Positions 22,632 through 34,802 of a stretch of 64,000 nucleotides of DNA are shown piece by piece (position 1 is the first letter of the stretch; each line of letters opens with the position of its first letter). The DNA is from Osmia lignaria lignaria (Eukaryota; Arthropoda; Insecta; Hymenoptera; Megachilidae): contig NC_135045.1 of NCBI RefSeq assembly GCF_051020975.1, forward strand, positions 4,590,501 through 4,654,500, given 5' to 3'. Under the pieces are notes generated by a model. It saw nothing but the letters and a program-made list of their open reading frames with translations. It was not told the DNA's origin and made no database searches. Both the position numbers and the translations under genes were made by a program.

Positions 22632-24716
22632 ATGGAGCATGAAGAAGAATTTCTCAATACTTTCTTTACTCAAGTTGCTCAATTGTGTACTGATAAAGCT
22701 AAGGAGTTAGTTGTAAGTAATTACTGAAGATTCTTACTTTCATATTATTTATTTACTCCTAATTTTATTCAAAGGAATTCTAACTTATACATAACTCTTT
22801 AACTGTTCAATATTAATGAAATCATAATGTTTATCTTAATAAACTGTATTATGTACCATTATATCATGAAGCAAAATTATAAAATATGGAGTAATTATAG
22901 GACAGAAAGATTATTTAAGCATAGTTTACTTTGATTTTCAATGAAATGTTAATTGTTAATACAACATTAAGTTTAAGATAATTATATTAATTTATGTTTA
23001 GGAAAAAGAACGTGGATCATGCCGTCAAACACAGATGGGTCCATGGGGAATGTTACTTATGCATTTACCTCAAATAGCTGTAGCGGAACATTCATATGCA
23101 GATTTAGGTTTCCTTCATACCAAAAATAAAGGATTTTTAAGGAAAGATGTAAATACCAAGTTTAAAATAATGTTTAATTTATGAAATGATTATAAAATTC
23201 ATTTAAAATTTAGCTTCCATTGTTTTAGAATTCACTGAGAACAGTGTATGAATTATTAAAATCTGATTTGAAGAGGGTAGAAGAAATGACTAGAGGAACC
23301 AATTCCATTGGAGCAACAGTTGCTGAAGTTTCTAATCAATTGTGCCAATACATAACAGCAAAAATACAGCTAATAGATTTGTTAGTATATTATTATTTCG
23401 ATATATTATTCAATGGTTTTTTTTACACTGTTATTTTATTATAGTTATGAAAAAATGTATAACATGAGTGTAAATAGCAAAGCCATGAGATATCAAGAAT
23501 TATTAGAATCCATTGAAGGAATAGCAGAAGCTCATTCTTTATCATGTTCACATTTAGCATTAACTGCTATTAAGACAAGTTTAACGTAAGTATAAATAAA
23601 AATAAAATTATGTTGTGATGTGTCATATAATATCCTAAAATTAAAGTATATTTTGATTAGATTAGAGTGTGAAATATTAGTACAGTTAACAAAAGCACAA
23701 GTTGAACTTCAACATTGGAGGTTTTTGTTAACATTAATGGCTCTCTATGGTGCACAAACACGAATGTCAGCATGGGAAAGAACTTTACAAAGTAAAGAGG
23801 TCAGTAATGTACATAATGAATAAAAATTATAAAAATATTTAATCTTCACATATAACATTTTCAGTCATGGAAATTAGGTTTCAGTGCTTCTTTTCTGAAA
23901 GCAAACCAACAACCAGCATTATACCAATGGTTAGTGAAATTACGCGGTAACATATTAGCTAAATGTTCATTATATTTTCATACTACCTTAAGTCAGCAAG
24001 CTAATCCAGGAGAAATGAGAAGCATCATGAGCAAGCAAAATGTGGATTACTATCATAAGTAATACATTTTTAATTTTTTGATGTAATCAAGTTGTTTAAA
24101 TCATCAATCAATAAAAACTAATGTATATTTATTTTAGAATACAAAGTTTTCAACGTAAACATGACGTTTTAGCAGTTTTAATAATATTTGATTCTCGAGG
24201 AGTCGAAGATGCGGGTCCAGGTTACAGGCATCCTCGCAGAGAACCAAATGTGACTGAACAGTTTCCCGTTGTCCTCAGTTGTCCTAGTGTAAATTTATAT
24301 AGATTATAAGCGACTAAATTTAATATCTTCTATATATTTTTGACAAAGAAAATTTTATTATCTAAAATTATTATTTTAGGTATTTGCACAAAAACCATCA
24401 ATTCATTTGGATAATATTCAAAAGCGATTTAAAGAAAGATATACGGAACTTCTTGCCATGGATAAAATTGTGTATAGTAAAAATGCAAAGGTGTGTTATT
24501 AGTTTAAAAGCAATTAATTAATCGTATTAACCAATTCTTTTACAGGATGCGTGTGTATATGCAATGTATAATACTGATCCCAGAATGACTTTAGTTACCG
24601 TATATGAAAGTGGCAAACAAAAGGATAAGGAAGCCCATGTAACCTCGTTTATGACCGATTTATGTATGCAAATTAGGTGTAATAAGGTGTACGAATCATT
24701 AAAATTATCAAAATGA
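22632..24716 (+). CDS. KICS2: KICSTOR subunit 2 (C12orf66 homologue), 9 exons
   Basis: Subunit of KICSTOR, which holds GATOR1 on the lysosome so that TORC1 is shut off when amino acids are scarce. Exons 22632-22712, 23002-23148, 23229-23380, 23445-23585, 23661-23799, 23865-24058, 24138-24288, 24380-24490, 24546-24716; 1287 nt, 428 aa (human about 445). Phases close throughout. Recognised by order and spacing of conserved blocks: FFTQVAQLCTDKAKELVEKER at the N-terminus, IDFYEKMYNMS near residue 125, WLVKLRGNILAKCSLYFHTT near 260, GPGYRHPRREPNVTEQFP near 330, and a C-terminal TLVTVYESGK block. Exon 3 uses a donor GTTAGT, less usual at +3. No membrane segment or signal peptide is seen. It converges on WDR3. 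Identification rests on recalled human sequence. Confidence 0.9.
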
Positions 24717-24818
24717 AAGATCATGAACTACACATAAATGTTACAACAGAACCAAAGATTGTAGCGCGCAAGAATCAAAACTTATTTAAATAACAATGTT
24801 ATTATAATGTTGTACAGA

Positions 24819-24824
24819 AATAAA
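24819..24824 (+). terminator. KICS2 poly(A) signal
   Basis: AATAAA 103 nt past the KICS2 stop, followed by a T-rich stretch. Confidence 0.65.
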
Positions 24825-24879
24825 ATTTTTATTACTGTTTGTACTATATTACTTTTTACCGGGAGATAACTTTTTCATT

Positions 24880-24885
24880 TTTATT
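24880..24885 (-). terminator. WDR3 poly(A) signal
   Basis: TTTATT on plus, 42 nt past the WDR3 stop. It lies 55 bp from the opposing KICS2 signal, so the two transcripts probably overlap or abut at their 3' ends. Confidence 0.6.
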
Positions 24886-24926
24886 AAAAGTATGTACAAA
24901 ATTTCATCATTATTAAATATAAAACA

Positions 24927-27900
24927 TTACAACGACATGATTGCTCGTTTCAATGCTTTTTCTTTATTTCTTCTAACTCTGTTTCGACGTTTACTGCTTT
25001 TGGTTGCATCTCTGAAAAGTTGTATTCCTTCTTTTTCTTCGATAGTGCGTTGTATATGCATCATCCCGTGTAAATTAAAACCAATCATATCCTAAAAATA
25101 AAGAAAATTACTTTTAATAGCAACTTTTATTGATTTTGAATATTAAAAATACGATTTATATTTTGAAAAATTATTCCTACCTTCAGGTCAGAAACTTTCT
25201 TGATGGCAAGTGTTTTCACGGTTTCTAACACAGGCAAAAGTTCTTCTGTAGCTATAATTGGACCATGATGGGCTTGTATTAAACACAGGGCTAATCTCGA
25301 CATTAATTCCGTGTGATAATCCGACTGCAATAGTTTAGGAAGCTTCTTAAGAATGTCGCACGCAACCGAGTAAGGTAATAATAATAATGTTTCTTCCAAA
25401 TCGCTAAAAAATAATAATTAATTTTTATTCTATTTAATATATACAATTTATATAAACATATTTTACCTTGCTCTGATCCGTTTAATCGTTTCTAAAAAGT
25501 AATCATCTATGGTTTCACAATTGTAAGCTTGCATTTGCAAAGGAACAGGAGGCGCTTTATCGATCCCCGCTGCTACTGCTTTCGATAACTGTTCATTATA
25601 TTCTGCAGAGACGTCTAAACATTCCATTATTAATTCAGCCTAAAAATTATAAAAATTGAATTATATATGATGAGGGAGAATAGTTACTTTAACATTCGAC
25701 GCATTAGTTCTTACCCCTCTTTCACTAGAGACAGTTTTTCTTGAAGGTAAAGACTGTTGTTTCTGTCCTGGAACAACGGTACTTTCTCCAGTAGCTAATT
25801 CATTTTCTTGACGTTCTCTTTCTTCTTCTTCTTCATCTTGAAGAACTAAGGGCTCCGAAGTTCTTTCGTACAACCTAACTACCTTATCTGATCCGCAGGA
25901 TACAACATAAACACCATTTGGAGAAACAGAACAATTCCATGCCTCTCCTGCATGTCCCTGAGTAGATAAATTTTATATAATTTTTCATTACACTCATTAA
26001 TTCGTTATTTATTGTAATAAATTTAATTACATGCAATGTCACAATCTTTTGAAAACTATCAGCGTCCCATTCTTTCACTCTTCCATCTTTTCCACATGTG
26101 AAAACATAATGTGTCCCAGGAACAAATGACAATCCCGTGACGGAATCATCATGAGCGAATATTGATTTGTGGCAATCTCCGAAATCTAAACCCCAAATTT
26201 TAATATTTCGATCTGCAGAACCAGTGGCAATAAGTGTTGAGTCGCTAGATATATCCATACACAATACCGGTAACTTATGTCCATAAAGTGAAATGAAAAA
26301 CTGAAACATGATTGTAGAATTTTTAGATACTTCATTCTAACAAAGTAAATATTATATTGTACTTTTAAATGATTACCTTAAAAGTATCAAGGAAAAAGAT
26401 TTTTACAGTAGAATCAAGCAGTGCAACTGCAACAAATCTATTGTTAGGACTTATTCTTACACATAATACAGTATCTTCCAGTTTCAAAGTTCTTAAATGT
26501 AAAACAGATAAAACTTTCGCTTTTATCTCTCTGTCAGGATCTTCAATAAGTTCAAAATTCCAGAATTTTACCGTTTGATCTCCTCCACCACTAGCTACTC
26601 CTTTCTGTAAAATTGTCAATAGTAACTGTAAATTTATACGCACAATTAAATTATAAAATAAAAATAGATTAAAATGGAATACCCTGTCGGGAAATAGCGT
26701 GACGCTCCAAAGTTCCTTAGAATGTGCAGGTACTTCTTCCAAAACATCACCTGCTGTAATATCAATAATCAACATTTTGCCATCTTTTAAACCTACTATT
26801 AAATGTCTGTCTCCTGGTACAAACGTTAGAGTCAAAGCATAACCACATTCCACAGTACGTAAGCACGCCAGGGTTGGTCTAGAAAACAATATGATTTTTA
26901 GAATATTCTTACAAATTTTCATTTATTACTCAATCATTAATATTAATCAATTGTTAATACCTGTTCCATAATTTTACAGAATCTCCGCTAGCTGTTGCAA
27001 AAGCCAAATTATCAGAACTAAAACTAACAGCGCGAACGTCCGTACGGTGACCGTGATTTGTCATTGATCTTAATTGTTTTACTTCAGCATCTTTCTCTTG
27101 TGTGAATAGAGAATATAATTCCATTGAGTTATTATTAACTCCAATACATATCTGAAATAGTAATAAACAAAAATGAAGTTAATAATTTATTTAACGTGTT
27201 CCGTGCCACACGACTCGATAGTAGCTAAAGATCTAGATAATTGAGATCTAGATCTCAATTATTGACACTTTAATGACAAAAATATAACATGAGCTGAACA
27301 AGTGGCGAGAAATGTGTTAAACAAAGAAATAAGTATTCGCTACAACTTACTCTGAGTTCACCTCCTCTACCCATTACTATATCGAGCCCTTTAGCTTTAG
27401 CAGATACTTTGATAATAGGTAAACGAATGATCTCATCTTTTATAGTTGGTGTTCCCGAGTAATTTATTTCTACATTGCTTCCAGTTCTATTTTTAAAACA
27501 TATATGTTACATTAATAAATATTTATGAAATATTTGATTTGTATAAATACACTTAGAAAAACATTTTCGCATACTTCTCTGCTTTCTTTCGTTCTTTTCG
27601 TAAGCGTTTAACGACATTCTCTTTTACTTTGGCATCAGGTAATACTTGAAATAAATCAATTGTACTATCCACTCCATGACATCCAATAACAGTATGTGTT
27701 GTATCAACTTCAAGAGATACAACTCGTCCACGACCGCTTCGCAATATGCTTCCAACTTTTTCACATCTCAAAGGATGTTTCTATTACAAATATAATACTT
27801 GTATTAAACATAGAAACTGTAAATAAATTGTATACATAAATATAAGTTAAGAGAAATGTACCATGTCACTAACTTCAGCATCATCAGTGAGAGTTAACTC

Positions 27901-28790
27901 TTGCAAATGAATATCTACAGTTTCATTATCAATAAAAGATATTTTCCATATTCGTAATTCATTATCATTACAACCAGTTATTAAATAATGATCATCTTTA
28001 ATTAAAGCTAGACCCCAAACCTGAAGAAATAAAATGATTATTATGGGTAACAAGAATCTAACTATTAAAAATTTACATACCTCTGTTCTATGACCAACAA
28101 GGGTTCTAAAATTATGTTCAGTATCTAAGTCCCAGAATTTGACAAATGTGTCTTTGCTGGCACTAATAATGATATTATAATTACTCATAAATACAAGTTT
28201 AGTTATTACACCTTTATGTCCACTTAATCGACAAATTCCAGTTTCTGCTACTACATCCCAAAGGATAATATCTGTGTCCTGAAAAGCAATGAATACAGAT
28301 TAATAATTTCTGTGAATTATCCTATATTAAATATCTTACCTTTGATCCAGAAGCTAATCTATGTCCTTTACTATCATATGCTAGAGTTGTAATTTCAGAT
28401 CTGTGACCTACAAATATACTTGTATTTTCTCCTGATGCTAAATTGAAAGTTTTTATAGTGCCATCCGCATAACCAACTGCTACATGTTGCTTATTAGGAG
28501 AGGCAGCTAAACACGTAACATTTACTTTGTCTCCAGATAATACTTGGGCCTAAAATGGAAAAATATAATAATGATTATCGAATTTATTGTTGAAACTACA
28601 TAAATATTTTATAGTTCACCTTCTCTCCTAAACGTAAATCCCATATGAAAACATGTTCACATGCACCAACTGCTACAAATCTACCTTCTTGTCCTTGTAA
28701 TGTTACAAATACAATATTGCAAGAAGGACTAACAATTATGTTTGCATTTCCTGCTGGTACATATCTTAAATATTGCTTTGTTAAACCCAT
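24927..28790 (-). CDS. WDR3: WD repeat protein 3 (Utp12/Dip2), SSU processome subunit, 14 exons
   Basis: UtpB-type component of the small-subunit processome that handles early 18S rRNA maturation in the nucleolus. Exons: 28620-28790, 28340-28549, 28278-28081, 27862-28020, 27575-27780, 27351-27486, 26961-27151, 26683-26878, 26377-26604, 26031-26300, 25688-25957, 25467-25639, 25181-25403, 24927-25091; 2796 nt, 931 aa (human 943). Starts [15 protein letters not shown], as in the family. Two WD40 propellers are visible through repeats such as [61 protein letters not shown] and [15 protein letters not shown] charged linker ([13 protein letters not shown]) follows, then the helical Utp12 domain ([20 protein letters not shown]) and a basic tail. 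The start is the first ATG. A TTAA-bounded insertion sits in the intron 27152-27350. Identity is secure; exon edges are by eye. Confidence 0.97.
27191..27320. mobile_element. TTAA-bounded MITE-like insertion in a WDR3 intron
   Basis: A 130-bp unit with TTAA at both ends (27191-27194 and 27317-27320). The ends are imperfect inverted repeats (TTAACGTGTTCCGTGCCAC against TTAACACATTTCTCGCCAC). A 22-bp perfect palindrome centred on GAGATCTAGATCTC (27239-27260) lies inside. TTAA is the target duplicated by piggyBac-type elements, so this is probably a tiny non-autonomous member. No coding capacity. Confidence 0.5.
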
Positions 28791-30427
28791 TTTTTATTCT
28801 TAAATATAACAACAAAAAGGTGCTTATGTAGAAAAAGGTTTATATTTATAACAAGTGTATATTATTCAAGTTACAAGACTGTTTTATAATAGACATATTC
28901 ATAATTATTTCCTGAATAATAACAATTTTTAATTTAAAATATTATTTATTTAACATCAATTAATCAAGGTTACAATATTTGTTTTACGTTTTAGGTTACA
29001 AACTTAGCTGAAACGTGGGTGATTCCGGTTCAAACATTTGAAATAAAGGAGTATAGTCGTTGGTCGAAGAATGACCAATGATGGTTAAGCTGTGCAAATC
29101 GACCTGATTTAAACCTAAGTTTAGTTGCTTAAAATCTTTCAAAGTGCGCGTACGTGAATGTAATTTGGGCTATCTGATCTCGTAAAGTGTAATTAAAATA
29201 AAAATATTGAATATCATAAGGTATACATTTAAGTGTTTGATAATTCATATTAGCTTTCCAAGTTGTTTAACAATTTCTAAATAAAGTACCTCGTTTTTAA
29301 GTAATTACAGAAAGTACGATTACCACTGCTATCTTTGGAAAATTTGTGTTTGATATATACTCATGTTGTAGGGTCTGATTTGATGTAAAAATATGATATA
29401 ATAATAAGTGTAAAAAATATTTCTTGATTAATTCAATATTTTTATTATCGCGAGTGGTACAAAACGTGACGAGTCTGACCTTTAGTGTTTGTATTGGACG
29501 CTATTTTCGATTCTTCATTGTAAATGGAAGGTAAGTTTTTAAAATACTTTTATTATAAACTTATTGTATTATTGTAAATGATCGAAGATAACAACTTTTA
29601 ACAATTACACATGAATAACATAAAAAAACATTTTTGAAATTATTAACTACTTCCATTTTTGAAATTGTTTTCTATCTTGTATAAAAGTTATATCAAGTAT
29701 AATATTCAAACAGAATAAGTACAAAATAAATACAGGGTAATAATTAAATAATCAAAGTTGCATGATAATATACTTTGTTTTATTCGATACAAAGGAACTG
29801 TAGAAAAGATTTCATTACAATGTACATTCATTCCAAGTGGAAGTTAAGATTTCCCTGGAATCATTCATCCATATTTAAATAATATATACATGTATATAAA
29901 TTGTTTTCGCAAAATAGTAAACAAAAGGCACTGTTAAGAATAATTTTTTTTTTATGTTACAAACATATAATTTGAATTCTTTACAATCTTAACAGTTTAA
30001 CAAACTTCTTTCTTCCTCATTCATATTAAATAATAGAATAACATTATAATAATTTTATTATATTTTGTACATCTTTTAAAATGGTAAAAGTTTAATACGT
30101 GTCTAAGATATAAAAAGTTTAATAGTATTGAACATCTCAAAGGTTGATATCAATCATTGACCTTTTTTTCTTATTTCAATAAATGTACTAATTAACAGAT
30201 GTTTGCTTTATTACAAAATTTATAAGTATAAAATGTATAAGAATTATTGCTAATATAAACTGTACGTTGCAAACAGTATGTTAATGCAGTAGCCACAGAA
30301 TTTAAGCACAAATGTGTGAAAAAGCATGTACAAATTATACATAGTTTAAACATTATATAATTTGCCTAATATATGTATATTAAAACACTGTACTTCTTGC
30401 ACTAAAACTTGTGTAACAAACTTTTTT
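28791..30427. other. Intergenic region between WDR3 and the STPR-repeat gene
   Basis: It holds the WDR3 promoter and 5' UTR (right of 28790), a possible plus-strand first exon near 29524, and the 3' UTR of the STPR-repeat gene. Possible minus-strand poly(A) signals for that gene (TTTATT on plus) are at 30207-30212, 30054-30059 and near 29779. The DNA is very AT-rich and no other coding sequence is evident. Confidence 0.5.
29524..29530 (+). other. Possible first coding exon of an unseen plus-strand gene
   Basis: ATGGAAG is followed directly by a strong donor GTAAGT, and preceded by about 80 bp of less AT-rich DNA (about 29445-29523) that could be a 5' UTR. It would encode only Met-Glu plus one base. 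I found no matching acceptor exon downstream, so if real the gene would run through long introns and might enclose the STPR-repeat gene. A chance donor match is quite possible. Confidence 0.2.
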
Positions 30428-31894
30428 CTATTCGTTATTTTCTAATTGAGATTTGATGATCTGTTCGCCAACATGAACTGGTTGAACAATTGAATTTTGG
30501 AACCACATCATCCAGTTGTTCAAATAATGACCTCCCAACTGATTATCAGGATTCTCCTTTATCTGCACATTGTTTAATTCTTCAAAATTGCGAACGGTTT
30601 GAAGTTCAGTGAAATTATTATTCACCGAATGTCGTCCATGCATTCTTACCTCCCTCTTTCGCAGAGCATCTTTTACTAACCTTTGTTTGCGCTCCTCTTC
30701 TGTTTCAATAGCAGATCTAGTAAATCTCATTTCCCTAACTCTTAAAGCATCTCTTTTTAATCTTTCTTTTCTCTCTTCTTCTGTCTCTTTAGCATATTGA
30801 TTGTGTCGAGCTTCTCTTCGTTTCGCCGATTCTCTGTTTAACCTTTCTCTTCTTTGCTCAGGAGTTTCACTAGCATATAACGAAAGTCTTTTCAGTCTTC
30901 TTCTTTCTGCCTCACGATCTAATCTTTTTCTTCTGTCTTCAGGCGTTTCGTTATACATTCTGTATTCTCGTTTCCTCGCTGCTTCTACATCTAATCTTTT
31001 TCTTCTTTGCTCGGGAGTTTCATAATACATTCTCATTTCTCGCCTCTTTGCTGCTTCTTTTGCTAGTCTCTGCTGGCGTTGTTCTTCGCTTTCTTGTTCA
31101 TATAATTTTTTTCTCTTCTCCCTCATACACTCTGCTTTTCTCCTCAGCTTCTCTTTGTAATCCTGTAATGAGTTTGATCTTAACTTCAGTTGTTTCCTAG
31201 ATCTCTCAGGCGTACTTTCTTTGGTTTTCAAGTTATTATTATTTTCTGGTATCCGATCTTTCTGCTTTGTTAATAGTGTTATCGTAGCGTCAATGTCGGT
31301 AGAAATGTTTGCTTTCTCCTTGGTATTTTTAGAAACTTTCAATCGGAGATCGCTTTCAGCGCTTACGCTGCATAACCATTCTGTAGCATAAACCGTTTCT
31401 TGATCTAATTCATTTTCTTTTTTTATGTTAAGATTCAATCCTAGAAGTTCACTCGGTATAGTAACAGTTGAAACACTGTAATTAGTTGTTTGTGGCTGTT
31501 CATTTTGATCGATAAAAACTTCAGCAATTTGATCTGTAGGCTTCTGTATCTCTATATTTATATTTTCATAGTCCAAATTTTGCAGATACACTGATCCATT
31601 TAATATACCATTAATGTTACAGTTTTCATTTTGATGAACTACATTTAATGTAGAGTTTAAACTGTTTGTATGTTGTCTACAATTTTTATTATTTACATTT
31701 GATTCTTTATTGCTGTTAATTGCAGTACATTCTTTACTTTCCTTGATTTCAATAGCACAGAAATCTTGAGCTGCATTGATTATTTCAACATCATTGAAAT
31801 CTGTTTCGTGTTCATCGTTCTCTTGTTTAATGTACACAGGGATTAAGTTAATGGAACGATCTCTTATTTGTACATTAGTTTCAGTCAATTCCAT
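30428..31894 (-). CDS. STPR-repeat protein (FMBP-1-like), single coding exon
   Basis: 488-aa protein with no intron in its coding part. Residues 1-235 are acidic/Asn-rich and show no known fold. From about 232 a basic region starts (ERSRKQLKLRS...). Residues 268-423 hold six tandem repeats of the pattern E(T/S)xExRxxRLxxxAxRxRExR, starting near 268, 292, 316, 343, 370 and 397. This matches the score-and-three-amino-acid peptide repeat (STPR) DNA-binding domain of silkworm fibroin-modulator-binding protein 1 and vertebrate ZNF821. Unlike the 23-residue canon, spacing is 24,24,27,27,27. A short tail contains NNWMMWFQNS. The start ATG (31892-31894) has an in-frame stop upstream. A 5' UTR intron (31924-32094) precedes it. 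Probable nuclear DNA-binding regulator; targets unknown. Confidence 0.88.
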   Translation of the reverse strand: MELTETNVQIRDRSINLIPVYIKQENDEHETDFNDVEIINAAQDFCAIEIKESKECTAINSNKESNVNNKNCRQHTNSLNSTLNVVHQNENCNINGILNGSVYLQNLDYENINIEIQKPTDQIAEVFIDQNEQPQTTNYSVSTVTIPSELLGLNLNIKKENELDQETVYATEWLCSVSAESDLRLKVSKNTKEKANISTDIDATITLLTKQKDRIPENNNNLKTKESTPERSRKQLKLRSNSLQDYKEKLRRKAECMREKRKKLYEQESEEQRQQRLAKEAAKRREMRMYYETPEQRRKRLDVEAARKREYRMYNETPEDRRKRLDREAERRRLKRLSLYASETPEQRRERLNRESAKRREARHNQYAKETEEERKERLKRDALRVREMRFTRSAIETEEERKQRLVKDALRKREVRMHGRHSVNNNFTELQTVRNFEELNNVQIKENPDNQLGGHYLNNWMMWFQNSIVQPVHVGEQIIKSQLENNE

Positions 31895-32240
31895 GACCTT
31901 ATGATCCAATAATTAGCAGATGCTAAAATTATAGAAAGCATATACATTAAAATGAAAGTGTAAATACTAATTTGAAAAAGATTAAAGGGGGTAGTTGAAA
32001 TTATATTTATTTAATTTCTATAAAACTATTAAACATATACTAATTGTTAAAAGATTGAACAGGACAAAAATGTCAAATAGTAAATAAATTTTACCTGTCT
32101 ATCGTCTGCTTATGACAGCTGATCTTAAAAGACGATGCTGCGAGCCTTTAGAACAGAATCATTTTTGCTGCAATGTGCAGACTTTCAGCCGTTATCTTTC
32201 TCTTGTATGTCACATGTTAACGCAGTGTGATCGACAAATT
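31895..32240 (-). other. 5' UTR and UTR intron of the STPR-repeat gene
   Basis: Acceptor CTATAATTTTAG, after which the exon starts at 31922. Donor CAG|GTAAAA with exon 1 ending at 32095. The intron is 171 bp (31924-32094). Exon 1 extends rightward to an unknown start, probably within 32100-32550. Confidence 0.55.
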
Positions 32241-32529
32241 GAATCGTTAACCATGAATTCAATTTCTTAGCTTTCGCCGAAATTAATTTACACGTTGAGC
32301 TATTTGCTGCTCGTTTACCCACGTCGGTCGACATTAGGTTTGTTCGCATTGACTGCACTTACTGCACTTGCGCAAAAAGTAGAAACAATCATTGGTTCAT
32401 TCTCGTAGTCTTGAAGTTTGGCTAATGTTTTTCGCATAGATCGTATAGATATCGAAACGAATTGGCCAATCGCTAAAAGCGATTAAAAAAAATAAAAAGA
32501 AGAAACGAAGATATTGAATAATGCAGTAG

Positions 32530-32541
32530 TGCGCATGCGCA
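32530..32541. promoter_or_regulatory. Perfect NRF-1 (Ewg) palindrome
   Basis: TGCGCATGCGCA is the ideal binding palindrome of NRF-1, called Erect wing in flies, typical of housekeeping promoters without TATA. A half site (TTGCGCAA) lies near 32369. The likely client is the minus-strand STPR-repeat gene; a plus-strand promoter is also possible. Confidence 0.6.
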
Positions 32542-32559
32542 GGTCAGTCATGTTTAGGC

Positions 32560-34802
32560 GCGCAGATTCAAAACAGTCGGTAATGCAGTAGTAGACGTTA
32601 TCATCCAAGCTTTTATATTAATTCAGTATGTTAGTTAAAAAATTGTTTGAAATTTGATATTAATTTTTGTTTTAAGAATTCTCATGACTTATTCGTTGCA
32701 CGATGACATATTGTTACCAATGTTTCTTTCGTGTCACCAATAAAAATGTCATTACTTTTAGTGGTATCACAGCATTCGAACGCGTCTCCTCTTTATACGT
32801 GAATCTTACTTGAAATCGTTGGAGATGCGTATAGATGTGTCGCGGGGCGGTGTAGGCAACGGTTGAAGATGCTTTTTGTTTGTTGAGCCACTACGTGCTC
32901 TGATAATTAAGACATTTCCATTTAGAGTTGACGTCCGGTGATGCGCCAGGCGCACGTACCTACGTTTTCGGCGGGCCCAACATCAGAAAAACTTAATCCT
33001 CATGCATTGTGTAGATAATTAATGGTGTATGATCGAGAGCCTCATTCCAGGAACGATGGTAGAAAGAAAGAAACGATATGTATGTATCCACCGCGAGAAA
33101 GATTTATTAGTTTCGCGTAACAGCAAGATAACCGACGGCCGATACTCTGAGGCATTTAAGGAAATAATTGGGAACCTGTGTTTTCTGTATTGTGGCAAGG
33201 AGCTCGATGCTTCTTGATGTTCAATTAATCTTCGCTACCTTGATATCTGTCTATTTCAGTTTCCTTTTTTTTTTTATGGGATTATAAATATTGATTATTA
33301 ATATTGATTTACCTGTTAAGCTTACTTATAGAATTTAAAAATAATTTTCTCAAAGAAAACCGCTTGTCAGAAATGTTACGTTTAGCTGGAGGAGAATCTG
33401 AATTTAATAAGAAATTTTCAAAGATGTAAATTTTTAAGGAATCATAGATAAATCATAGGGGACAAGCCTGGATATTGAATAACGTTAAAAGATCATCTCC
33501 TTGTCGGTTGTTTCTCGCGGATAATTGTGTTAGGTGATGGGTTACGATCCGTGAAATATAATTTACGAGGGGGCTCCCTGGATGGTTAGGCGAACGTGGT
33601 TACAGTGCCAAATTCGAATGCAGAACGAGTCACGACGGAATGTTGGCAGGTTCTTTTCATCCCGGCTTGACAAAATCATTAGGGGACTAAATCCAATAAA
33701 GGGGTCTGGGGACCCTGCCCATCCGGGGATCTTGTTGTAAGAAAACATTCTCGGTGAGGCGATCGGTTGCATCGTAATCGGCATCAATGTTATCTTTGCG
33801 CGTCGTAGCTCGATATTTCTTTGTAAAGGCATTAGCAACGTCTCATTCTTGCAAAATTATTGTATACAAAAATACACATATAAATTTTTATAAGAAAATT
33901 GATGAGATCGAAAAGAGATGTTTTGTAATTAAAAGGAAAAAGGAAAACTAATTATTAGAATACATATTTTAATAAAAATAATGAAATATCAAAATATGAG
34001 TATACAGATTTTAATTGCTTTTATTTACGTATGATACTAACACGAGAAAATCAAATTTAACGCGTGCAGTGATTCTGTTCGTGCCGTTCCTTTAACCTTC
34101 TTTTTGCGGTACAGTTCCCTATTAAATTAGCAAGATCAAAGTCTTAAATAATTTCCTGGCGTGTTTCTCATTCGATGCCACGCGTTCAAGGGAACCGGTT
34201 CTAATGATGCTTACAAAACATGCCAGCAAGTGAAGTGAAAGAAGTGTTCCTAAACACAATCGGCACTTCGTATCATTTCCTCTCCGCAACTGTTTTGCCG
34301 TCTTAATTAAATCGTTTCAGGTGTAACTTAATTAAGTTGCTATTTGTGGAATGTATAAATATTTCATTTTATAGAAGCGTACAGACTGGTTCAAAAGTCA
34401 TAGGACATTAGATAATCATACATACAGCTTTAGTGATTGCAGATTTTTTCGGTTAAAAGTAAACGCAGGGGGAGGATCTTTCTATTGTTTTTCTTCAATT
34501 TTATAAAAATTTAGAGAGAATCTAACTCTTATTCCTACATTTCCTCTTTCCCGCTATTTTCCCTAGAAATGCCTATGTAGAGTGTACATTACCGAGCATG
34601 GATGCTTTTCTATAGAAAATAGGGGGAAAGAGAAATTTTCAAAATTTTAATTTTCACTGGAAGCTTACATTGGCTCAGATGCCGAATACAGAATTTTTAA
34701 GAGGTCCGTCATCAAAACAAATTTTCGTGATACAGATTCATTTTCTGTTCCAACAAAATGATGCAAATGGGTTAAAAAAATTCTGCAACACTTTTTGAAG
34801 AA
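32560..34802. other. Gene-poor stretch upstream of the STPR-repeat gene
   Basis: AT-rich DNA with a CpG-bearing islet at about 33540-33840. That islet keeps a minus-strand frame open for 91 codons but shows no family resemblance. I see no gene that I can support. Confidence 0.4.

Noticed and set aside
33563..33838. 91-codon minus-strand frame
   Set aside because: Codons look moderately natural, but there is no ATG-supported start with context, no splice partner and no family; kept only as a GC islet.
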